Source of the DNA: an uncultured Microbacterium sp.
GTDB lineage: Bacteria > Actinomycetota > Actinomycetes > Actinomycetales > Microbacteriaceae
Assembly (NCBI GenBank): GCA_937988695.1
Contig: CALKHM010000309.1
Location: 1-7,751 of the forward strand
Length of the DNA stretch: 7,751 nt
Direction of reading: 5' to 3'
In this document: positions 1 through 5,564 of the stretch, piece after piece
Numbering within the stretch: the first letter of the stretch is position 1
How the letters are laid out: the number at the start of each line of letters is the position of its first letter
Made by a program: the position numbers and the translations under genes
Notes under the pieces: generated by a model
Told to the model about the DNA's origin: nothing
Databases searched by the model: none
Seen by the model: only the letters and a program-made list of their open reading frames with translations

Positions 1-526
1 GCAGATGCAGCGTTGGGGGCTCGCGCGCGACGAGTTCGCCGACACCGATCCCCTGCCGCACCAGCTGTACGTGCGCGAGGCGCGGCGCATGATCGGTGAG
101 TCCATCCTGACCGAGCACGACCTGCGTGCGGGCCGGCTTCCGGCTGACGTCGTGGCGCTCGGCTCGTACCACCTCGACATCCGCGAGGTGCAGCGGGTCT
201 GGCGCTGGGTGTACGAGCACCCGCGTCCGGTGGCGATGGTGTTCACCGAGGGCTACCTGTCTGTGCCCGTGCCGGTCTACGGCATCGGGTACGGTGCGCT
301 GCTGCCGGCTCGGGACGCCTGCCGGAACCTGCTGGCCGCCGTGTGCGTCTCGGCGTCGCACGTCGCCTTCTCATCGATCCGCATGGAACCGCAGTATCAG
401 ATGCTCGGCCAGGCCGCCGGCACGGCCGCAGCGCAGGCCGTGCGTCGTGGCATCGACGTCCACGACATCGACATCGCGCGACTGCAGGACCTGCTGCGCG
501 CGAGCGGCGCCGTGCTGTCGGTCTGA
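1..526 (+). CDS. FAD-dependent oxidoreductase (FAD_oxidored family), C-terminal part, 5' truncated
   Basis: The reading frame is open from the left edge (codon boundary at base 2) to a TGA at 524-526, so the ATG at base 5 is internal and the true start lies outside the window. About 174 residues are visible. The segment YVREARRMIGESILTEHD near the start and the C-terminal RMEPQYQMLGQAAGTAAA (about bases 380-435) are typical of the last third of FAD_oxidored-type flavoproteins (PF12831-like), where the GQAAGTAAA stretch helps close the FAD site. The N-terminal Rossmann GxGxxG motif expected for the family is not in view, so the cofactor assignment rests on the C-terminal motifs. These proteins are often found near sugar or sugar-acid catabolism genes, but the substrate cannot be inferred. 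The gene converges on the OtnK-type kinase gene and is probably a separate transcription unit. Confidence 0.8.
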   Translation, partial: QMQRWGLARDEFADTDPLPHQLYVREARRMIGESILTEHDLRAGRLPADVVALGSYHLDIREVQRVWRWVYEHPRPVAMVFTEGYLSVPVPVYGIGYGALLPARDACRNLLAAVCVSASHVAFSSIRMEPQYQMLGQAAGTAAAQAVRRGIDVHDIDIARLQDLLRASGAVLSV

Positions 527-549
527 CTCGCACCGTCCGGATGGATGCC

Positions 550-569
550 GGTGAGATCCGCGCCTCACC
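550..569. terminator. Possible bidirectional terminator hairpin between convergent genes
   Basis: A perfect 6-bp inverted repeat, GGTGAG (550-555) and CTCACC (564-569), with an 8-base loop sits just after the oxidoreductase stop (526) and covers the stop codon of the leftward kinase gene (565-567). The location between two converging genes fits a terminator used from both sides. There is no T-run on either side, so this is not a classical intrinsic terminator; a 6-bp stem in such GC-rich DNA could also be chance. Confidence 0.3.
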
Positions 570-1809
570 CCTCCTCCCACGCCCGGGTGAACAGGTCGAC
601 CTCGCCGAAGTTCCCTGACTTGAAGCACAGGTCCAGGCGGCGCCCGGCAGGATCGGCGGCCGTCATCCAGGGCACGCCGACGGACACGACCCGTCGCACG
701 TGCAGCCGACGTACCTGTAGCGCCTGCGCGACCGCGCCGGAGGTCTCACCCCCGGCGACCAGGATGCGGCGCACGCCCAGATCGGCGACGGCGCGCTGCG
801 CGACGCGACCGAGGACGTGCTCCACGGCCGCGGCGGCGCGCACGGCGCCCCACGCCGCCTGAGCCCGATGCACCTGCGGCGGGTCGGCGGTGGCGCTGAC
901 CAGCGGAAGCTCCGCACCGGCGACGAACGCGAGCGCGGCGGCGATCACCGCCTCCGGGTCGCGCACGGCCGCATCCGCGTCGATCACGAACACCCGTCCC
1001 GCGAACGCCGCCACCTGCGCGCGGGTGCGCTCGGACGCGCTGCCGGACAGCAACAGGCGGCGACCGGAGGGAGCCGGAGCCGGACGCCCGTCGGCGGCGG
1101 TGCCGACGCGGCGCGCGACGGCGGCGACCAGGCCCGCGGCCCCGCCGAGCACCACGTCGGGCATCCCCGCGGTGGCCGTGGCCAGCACATCGAGGTCCTC
1201 ATCCTCGACCGCGTCGGCGAGCAGGTGGCGCACGCCGGCCGATCGCAGGGCGTCGATGCGGTCGCGGACGGCCTGGACGCCGGCCCGCACGGCCTCGATG
1301 GGGATGCACCCGACCGGTCGCGAGGTCTGCCGGCCCAGCACCCGGACGAGATCCGGGTCGGTCATCGGTGTCAACGGGTGGCGGGCCAGCGACGATTCCG
1401 AGAGCAGCCGATCCCCGACGAACAGATGCCCCCGGTGCACGGTGCGTCCGACGCGTGGGGTCGCGGGCGTGCCGATGGATGCCGCGGTGGGGCCGACCAG
1501 GTCCAGCAGCGCGTCGGCGACCGGTCCGATGTTCCCCTCGTCGGTCGAGTCGAAGGTCGAGCAGTACTTGAGATAGAGCGTCTGGACATGCCACGACCGC
1601 AGCGCCGCCGCCGATGCCACGGAGGCCGCGACCGCGTCGGCCGACGGTGCCGTGCGCGACTTCAGCGCGACCACCACGCAGGCGGCATCGGTCGGTTCTG
1701 CGGCATCGGGGATGCCCAGCCGGACCTCGGCAGACAGTCCCGCAGAGGTGACGCCGGCTGCGACGTCGCACGCGCCGGTGATGTCGTCGGCGATCACGCC
1801 GATGCTCAT
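565..1809 (-). CDS. otnK: 3-oxo-tetronate kinase (OtnK-type, DUF1537 / four-carbon acid sugar kinase family)
   Basis: A 414-residue protein, full length for the family, predicted cytoplasmic. Family knowledge: OtnK phosphorylates 3-oxo-tetronates at O4 with ATP, and OtnC then decarboxylates the product to a triose phosphate. Visible motifs: IADDITGACD (residues 6-15, N-terminal substrate domain), LKYCSTFDST and GNIGPV (80-97), GHLFVGDRLLSES followed by HPLTPMTD (127-151), and the C-terminal nucleotide-binding motifs VAGGETSGAVA (351-361) and KSGNFG (397-402). The KYCSTFDST and HPLTPMTD signatures favour OtnK over the DtnK branch of the family. The start is the ATG at 1809-1807, which overlaps the stop of the upstream DeoR gene as ATGA. 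No strong Shine-Dalgarno is visible, so translational coupling is likely. The usual partners (OtnC, OtnI, LtnD) are not in the window. The same frame is open further upstream, but that extension is out of frame over the repressor and is not real. Confidence 0.87.
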   Translation of the reverse strand: MSIGVIADDITGACDVAAGVTSAGLSAEVRLGIPDAAEPTDAACVVVALKSRTAPSADAVAASVASAAALRSWHVQTLYLKYCSTFDSTDEGNIGPVADALLDLVGPTAASIGTPATPRVGRTVHRGHLFVGDRLLSESSLARHPLTPMTDPDLVRVLGRQTSRPVGCIPIEAVRAGVQAVRDRIDALRSAGVRHLLADAVEDEDLDVLATATAGMPDVVLGGAAGLVAAVARRVGTAADGRPAPAPSGRRLLLSGSASERTRAQVAAFAGRVFVIDADAAVRDPEAVIAAALAFVAGAELPLVSATADPPQVHRAQAAWGAVRAAAAVEHVLGRVAQRAVADLGVRRILVAGGETSGAVAQALQVRRLHVRRVVSVGVPWMTAADPAGRRLDLCFKSGNFGEVDLFTRAWEEG

Positions 1810-2558
1810 GCGACGATCCGCACGATCAGACCCCTGCCGCGCAGCGCGGCGACGACCTCGGCGTCGGCGCGCGCGTCGGTGACGACGACATTCGCGATGG
1901 CCGAGTCGCTGATCCGCAGCGGCGCGACCGCACCGAGCTTCGCGCCGTCGGCGACCACGACGACACGCTCGGCCTGCGCCGCCATGATGCGCTTGATGGC
2001 GGCGTCCAACGCGTTGGTCCCCCACAGGGCGTCGGCGGTCAGCGCCGTCGCGGACAGGACCGCCACGTCGGTGTGGACGTTGCGCAGCGTCGCCTCGGCG
2101 AGCGGACCGGCGAACGCGCGGGTGTCGGCCTGATAGTGCCCGCCCGCCGCCACGAGCGCTCCCGGGCGGCGGGAGGCCAGCGCGGTGATCACCGGGAGGG
2201 AGTGCGTGACGACGGTCTCGGCCCGCAGCAGCGGCGTCATCGCCGCAACGGTGGTGCCGGCATCCAGCGCGATCGTGCGGCATCCGGCGATCTCTGCGGC
2301 GGCGGCCTCGGCGACGAGCCGTTTGAACGAACCGTCCACCGCGTCGCGTCGTTCGAAGGGCAGCCCGACGCCCGCCGGGGCGGCTCCCCCCGCGACCCGG
2401 CGCACGCGGCCCTCCGACTCGAGAAGCTGAAGGTCGCGCCGGATCGTCATCTCGGAGACGCCCATCCGCGCGGCGACGTCGGCGGAGGACACGTAGCCCT
2501 CGGAGGCGAGCAGCCGCTCGAGTTCCACCCTGCGCGCGGGAGCACCGGTGTAGCGCAT
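1806..2558 (-). CDS. DeoR-family transcriptional repressor of sugar metabolism
   Basis: A 250-residue protein, the usual size for DeoR-family repressors. The N-terminal winged helix-turn-helix spans about residues 6-58, with the recognition region SSADVAARMGVSEMTIRRDL (24-43) followed by the wing RVRRVAGGA. The C-terminal DeoR sensor domain, related to phosphosugar isomerases, carries TIALDAGTT (95-103) and a later VVVADGAKLG (200-209); the effector is normally a phosphorylated sugar. The chosen start is ATG at 2558-2556. A TTG four codons upstream (2570-2568) is in frame but would fall in the proposed -10 box. The gene precedes the OtnK-type kinase gene with a 4-base overlap and is divergent from the FGGY kinase operon. 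It most likely represses both units and itself from the shared intergenic region, with a phosphosugar from the kinase or aldolase steps as inducer. The regulatory link is inferred from position. Confidence 0.9.
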   Translation of the reverse strand: MRYTGAPARRVELERLLASEGYVSSADVAARMGVSEMTIRRDLQLLESEGRVRRVAGGAAPAGVGLPFERRDAVDGSFKRLVAEAAAAEIAGCRTIALDAGTTVAAMTPLLRAETVVTHSLPVITALASRRPGALVAAGGHYQADTRAFAGPLAEATLRNVHTDVAVLSATALTADALWGTNALDAAIKRIMAAQAERVVVVADGAKLGAVAPLRISDSAIANVVVTDARADAEVVAALRGRGLIVRIVA

Positions 2559-2564
2559 GCTCCC

Positions 2565-2593
2565 ATCCAAGCCAGTCCCGCGGGCAATGTCAA
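2565..2593 (-). promoter_or_regulatory. Candidate leaderless promoter for the deoR-otnK unit
   Basis: On the minus strand a perfect -35 hexamer TTGACA (2593-2588) is followed after exactly 17 bases by TTGGAT (2570-2565), a weak -10 matching TATAAT at three positions. The A of the repressor ATG (2558) lies seven bases past the -10, where transcription would start. This gives a leaderless mRNA, in agreement with the lack of a usable Shine-Dalgarno site: the GGGAG before the ATG is only one base away. No transcript data were available. Confidence 0.45.
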
Positions 2594-2615
2594 TCTTTGA
2601 ACACAATTGCCAAAG
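2583..2615. promoter_or_regulatory. Candidate DeoR operator: two interlocking inverted repeats
   Basis: This stretch is clearly richer in A/T than its surroundings and holds two perfect inverted repeats. The first is GGCAAT (2583-2588) with ATTGCC (2606-2611) across 17 bases; the second is CTTTG (2595-2599) with CAAAG (2611-2615) across 11 bases. On the minus strand TGTTCAAAG (2603-2595) is echoed by TGTTACAAA (2631-2623). The -35 of the repressor promoter lies inside the first repeat, so a bound repressor would block it. DeoR-family operators often contain short repeated half-sites of this T/A-rich kind, but the exact site cannot be fixed by eye. Confidence 0.4.
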
Positions 2616-2635
2616 TGTACGATTTGTAACAGAAT
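2597..2635 (+). promoter_or_regulatory. Candidate promoter for the FGGY kinase-aldolase-phosphorylase operon
   Basis: Two overlapping solutions are visible on the plus strand. One is TTGAAC (2597-2602), a 15-base spacer and TACGAT (2618-2623); the -10 fits the actinobacterial TANNNT pattern but the spacer is short. The other is TTGCCA (2608-2613), a 16-base spacer and CAGAAT (2630-2635), which would place the transcript start at or next to the GTG start codon at 2643, making a leaderless mRNA. Both overlap the proposed operator repeats. I cannot choose between them from sequence alone. Confidence 0.35.
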
Positions 2636-2642
2636 AGTCGCC

Positions 2643-4016
2643 GTGACGACGGTCCTCGGTCTCGATCTGGGCAGCACCACCACGAAGGCGGCGCTGGTCG
2701 ATGTCACCGACGGGTGCCACGTGCTGCGGGTGGGCCGTGCCGCGACACCTGCCGACGTTCCGGCGCTGCACGAGACCGTCGCGCGTCTTGTGCACGAGCT
2801 CGTCGGCGACGCGCAGCTCGCGGCCGTGGGCATCGCCTCGATGGCCGAGACCGGGGTGCCGCTGGACGCGGACGGCGTCCCGCTGACCCCCCTCCTGCGC
2901 TGGGATCGCACCCAGGCGCACACGGCGTACGCACGGCTGCGTGAGCGTCATCCGGAGCTGCCCGAGCGCACCGGCATCCCGGACACGCCCAAACCCGCCC
3001 TGGTGAGGCTGCACATTCTGCGCGAGCAGACGCCCGCGTTGTTCGCACGGATCCGGCGCTGGCAGGGCGTGGCGGATCTCGCCGCTGCCGCCCTCACCGG
3101 CGCGCACGCCACCGATCACACGCTGGCCGCCCGCACGATGCTGCTCGATCCCGACGTGCCGCAGCGACGCTGGAACACCGCCCTGCTGGCCGAGCTCGGC
3201 CTGGCACCGGACGTGATGCCCCTCGTCCTCGCGCCCGGGCAGGCCGCCGGTCGCACCGACGGAGCGCTCGGACTGCCCGCCGGGGTGCCGGTGTACATCG
3301 CCGGCCACGACCACGCCGTGGGCGCCTGGGCGGTCGGCGCGCGAAGCGTCGGCGACGTGGCCGACTCGCTGGGCACCGCCGAGGCCGTCATGGCGATCAC
3401 CGATCGCGTGGATGCCGCCGCCGTGCGCGACGGCTTCAGCATCGGCCGCACCGTCGACGATCGCCATGCCACCGTGATGGGCGGCAGCGCGGCCTGCGGC
3501 GGTCTGTTCGCGCAGTGGCCGGACTCGCCGCTGCCGGTCCTGGCCGCCCAGGGTGTGGACACCTGGCGCACGAGCCCCGTGACCGTGCTGCCCTATCCTC
3601 GCGGCCGGCAATGTCCGTGTCCCGACCCCGACGCCCGGCTGCGCGTGTCCGGTGCGCCGGCTGGAGCCGACGACGTGGAGCGCGGCATCCTCCAGTCGCT
3701 CGTGCTGCACGCTCACTGGATGCGCACGGCCATGCAGCGGCACGCCGGCGTCACCGCGGATCGCATCGTCATGCTCGGCTCGCTCAGCGAGCGCATCCCC
3801 GCCTGGGCGGGGCTTGCCGCCGCCGCCAGCGGAACGCCCGTGCACCGCTGCACGGCGGCCGAGCCGGTCGCCGCCGGCGCCGCCCTGCTGGCCGCCGTGC
3901 GGGCGGGGCTTGCCGCCGACACCGTCGCGCTCGAGTCCGTCGCCATCACCCCGAGCAGAGCCGACGGCCTTCCGGCCGCGTACGACCGGTTCCTGGCTGC
4001 GGCGCTCCAGCCGTAG
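2643..4016 (+). CDS. FGGY-family carbohydrate kinase
   Basis: A 457-residue ATP-dependent sugar kinase with the two-domain FGGY fold (actin/hexokinase type), predicted cytoplasmic. Visible motifs: the N-terminal phosphate loop LGLDLGSTTTKAAL (residues 5-18), GHDHAVGAW (221-229) with the likely catalytic base Asp223, DSLGTAEAV (241-249), RGRQCPCPDPDARL (320-333) in place of the usual GERTPxxDP block, and a C-terminal nucleotide-binding segment around 377-419 ending in EPVAAGAALLAAV. The start is taken as GTG at 2643, since this puts the phosphate loop right at the N-terminus as in relatives; an in-frame TTG at 2607 would add 12 residues and overlap the promoter. It is the first gene of the rightward operon, 22 bases before the aldolase gene. 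Its place upstream of a ketose-1-phosphate-type aldolase suggests it phosphorylates the ketose that the aldolase cleaves. Xylulokinase-, fuculokinase- or erythritol-kinase-like activities cannot be excluded. Confidence 0.87.
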   Translation: MTTVLGLDLGSTTTKAALVDVTDGCHVLRVGRAATPADVPALHETVARLVHELVGDAQLAAVGIASMAETGVPLDADGVPLTPLLRWDRTQAHTAYARLRERHPELPERTGIPDTPKPALVRLHILREQTPALFARIRRWQGVADLAAAALTGAHATDHTLAARTMLLDPDVPQRRWNTALLAELGLAPDVMPLVLAPGQAAGRTDGALGLPAGVPVYIAGHDHAVGAWAVGARSVGDVADSLGTAEAVMAITDRVDAAAVRDGFSIGRTVDDRHATVMGGSAACGGLFAQWPDSPLPVLAAQGVDTWRTSPVTVLPYPRGRQCPCPDPDARLRVSGAPAGADDVERGILQSLVLHAHWMRTAMQRHAGVTADRIVMLGSLSERIPAWAGLAAAASGTPVHRCTAAEPVAAGAALLAAVRAGLAADTVALESVAITPSRADGLPAAYDRFLAAALQP

Positions 4017-4028
4017 CATCCCCCTCCG

Positions 4029-4034
4029 AAGGAG
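4029..4034 (+). promoter_or_regulatory. Ribosome binding site of the aldolase gene
   Basis: AAGGAG at 4029-4034 lies four bases before the ATG at 4039. It is the strongest Shine-Dalgarno site in the window and fixes the aldolase start, excluding a much longer upstream extension of that frame. High translation of the aldolase relative to the kinase is a reasonable inference. Confidence 0.75.
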
Positions 4035-4038
4035 AGAA

Positions 4039-4902
4039 ATGACCACCCTCGATGCCATCGCCCGTCCGACGGGCACGTTCGCCATGGTGGCGATGGATCA
4101 GCGCGAGAGCCTGCGCCACATGTTCGACGTCGCCGGGCGCGGACGTCCTGCCGACGACGTGCTCATCGACTTCAAGGTCGACGTGGCCGCAGAGCTCGGC
4201 CCGCTCGCGTCGGGTTTCCTGATCGACCGTCACTACGGCTTGGACCGCGTCCGCCGCACGCTCCCGCCGTCGACGGGTCTGATCCTGGCCGCCGACGCGC
4301 TGGAGCAGGCCGACGGCGGCCCCGTCGAGGAGACCGAGATCGACGAGGTCGTCGCCGGCGCGGCCCTGGACGGCGTCTGCGCGCTGAAGCTGCTGATCAT
4401 CTGGCGGCGGGACCGACGCCGCCACGAGCGGGTCGCCCTCGCCGAGCGGTTCATCGCCCTCGCCCGCCACCGCGGTGTGCTTTCCGTGCTGGAGCCGGTC
4501 GTGCGCGCCAGGCCCGACGAGGACGACTGGGACGCAGACGCCGCCATCCGAGAGGCGGCCCGCGAGCTCGCACCGCTGCACCCCGACCTGTACAAGGCGC
4601 AGGTGCCGTTGGCCGGTCAGGGCGACGAGCACGCGCAACGCACCGCCAGCGCGGCTCTCAACGAGTGCATGACCGGACCCTGGGTCGTGCTGTCGCAGGG
4701 CGTGGCGCAAGACCGGTTCGAAGCCGCCGTGCGCGCGGCCTGCCTCGAGGGCGCCAGCGGCTTCCTCGCCGGACGCGCGTTGTGGAGCGACATCGTCGGC
4801 AGCGACGATGTGCGCGGTCGATTGCGCGAGCGCTCGGTGCCGCGCCTGCAGTCCCTGATCGACACGGTGGACGCGGTCGGCCGTCCGTGGAGCGCGGCAT
4901 GA
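4039..4902 (+). CDS. Class I (Schiff-base) aldolase, YihT / sulfofructose-1-phosphate aldolase-like
   Basis: A 287-residue (beta/alpha)8 aldolase. It lines up by eye along its length with Escherichia coli YihT (6-deoxy-6-sulfofructose-1-phosphate aldolase), as I recall that sequence: FAMVAMDQRESLRHMF (residues 14-29), DFKVDVAAELGPLASGFLID (44-63), ALKLLIIWR (115-123), VLSVLEPVVR (147-156), DLYKAQVPL (183-191), PWVVLSQGV (214-222) and ASGFLAGRALW (239-249). Lys186 in DLYK matches the Schiff-base lysine, and Arg246 in AGRALW lies where these enzymes bind an anionic group of the substrate. Expected reaction: a ketose-1-phosphate gives DHAP plus an aldehyde, which would be sulfolactaldehyde if the substrate is truly sulfo. 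LacD-type tagatose-1,6-bisphosphate aldolases are more distant relatives, and other 6-substituted or plain ketose-1-phosphates are possible. The gene follows the FGGY kinase rather than the PfkB-type kinase that partners E. coli YihT. Its stop overlaps the next start (ATGA). Confidence 0.88.
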   Translation: MTTLDAIARPTGTFAMVAMDQRESLRHMFDVAGRGRPADDVLIDFKVDVAAELGPLASGFLIDRHYGLDRVRRTLPPSTGLILAADALEQADGGPVEETEIDEVVAGAALDGVCALKLLIIWRRDRRRHERVALAERFIALARHRGVLSVLEPVVRARPDEDDWDADAAIREAARELAPLHPDLYKAQVPLAGQGDEHAQRTASAALNECMTGPWVVLSQGVAQDRFEAAVRAACLEGASGFLAGRALWSDIVGSDDVRGRLRERSVPRLQSLIDTVDAVGRPWSAA

Positions 4903-5564
4903 GAGTCGGCGTCCTGCACACGGTCCCGGGCCTTGCCGTGGTCTTCCACGACCTGCTGCGCAGCCGCCTGCCTGACCTGGACATCGTGCACGTGGTCGAT
5001 CCCGCGCTGCTGGCCGACACGGTGGCCGCCGGCGAGGTCACCGATCCCGTGCGCGCGGGCGTCGCCGGCCACCTCGAGGCCCTCACGCGCGCAGGCGCAC
5101 AGGCCGTGCTGGTGACCTGCTCGTCCATCGGCGAGGCCGCCGAGGATGCCGCCGCCTCGGCGGGGATCCGGCTGACCCGGGTCGACGCCGCCATGGCGCA
5201 CCTCGCCGTGACCCGCGCCCAGGCCGCCGGCACGGCCCACGGCCGCCCCGGCCGCATCGCCGTGCTGGCCACCCTCTCCGCGACGCTCGGGCCCACGCGG
5301 CGCATCGTGGAGCGCTTCGCGCCGGAGACGGGCGCCGTCACCGTGACGGCCAGCGTGGTCGCCGGCGCCGCCGACGCCCGCACCGCCGGTGACGCCGCCG
5401 GGCACGACGCCCTCATCGCGGCGGCCCTGCGCGCGACCGACGCCGACGTGATCGTGCTCGCCCAGGCGTCCATGGCGCCGGCCGCCGGCGACGACCCGCG
5501 CGTGCTCACGTCGCCCGCATCGGGAGCCACGGCCTTCCTCGACGAGCTCGGGACCACGCCGTGA
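4899..5564 (+). CDS. Asp/Glu racemase-superfamily protein lacking the second catalytic Cys
   Basis: A 221-residue protein of the aspartate/glutamate/hydantoin racemase fold, predicted cytoplasmic. N-terminal MRVGVLHTVPGL starts the first strand; VLVTCSSIGE (residues 70-79) holds the first catalytic cysteine, Cys74; GRIAVLATLSATLGPTRRI (118-136) begins the second half. In two-base racemases a second cysteine follows the strand VIVLA, but here that place reads VIVLAQASMA (184-193), with no Cys. The protein is therefore unlikely to be a standard two-base amino-acid racemase. An isomerase, one-sided proton-transfer enzyme or (by loose analogy with arylmalonate decarboxylase, which keeps only one Cys) a decarboxylase is possible. 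The start ATG at 4899 overlaps the aldolase stop by 4 bases and is preceded by GGAG at 4889-4892. Tight linkage to the aldolase and phosphorylase implies a step on the same substrate, but which one is unknown. Confidence 0.75.
   Translation: MRVGVLHTVPGLAVVFHDLLRSRLPDLDIVHVVDPALLADTVAAGEVTDPVRAGVAGHLEALTRAGAQAVLVTCSSIGEAAEDAAASAGIRLTRVDAAMAHLAVTRAQAAGTAHGRPGRIAVLATLSATLGPTRRIVERFAPETGAVTVTASVVAGAADARTAGDAAGHDALIAAALRATDADVIVLAQASMAPAAGDDPRVLTSPASGATAFLDELGTTP

Noticed and set aside
527..545. CCGG-ATGGATG-CCGG as a terminator stem
   Set aside because: The arms are only four bases, do not extend, and no T-run follows; the GGTGAG/CTCACC hairpin next to it is the better candidate.
817..2133. 438-codon open frame on the plus strand
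   Set aside because: It is antisense to the OtnK-type kinase and the repressor, with shadow-type composition rich in Arg, Gly and Ala.
1810..2283. N-terminal extension of the minus-strand kinase frame, which would give 572 residues
   Set aside because: It lies fully over the DeoR gene in another frame, is Arg/Gly/Ala-rich without motifs, and the OtnK N-terminus begins properly at the ATG at 1809.
2607..2642. TTG start for the FGGY kinase 12 codons upstream
   Set aside because: It would place coding sequence over the candidate operator and promoter, and the phosphate loop normally sits a few residues from the N-terminus, as with the GTG at 2643.
2559..4085. Long upstream extension of the DeoR frame, which would give 759 residues
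   Set aside because: The extension is antisense to the FGGY kinase and has low-complexity composition; the repressor of normal size starts at 2558.
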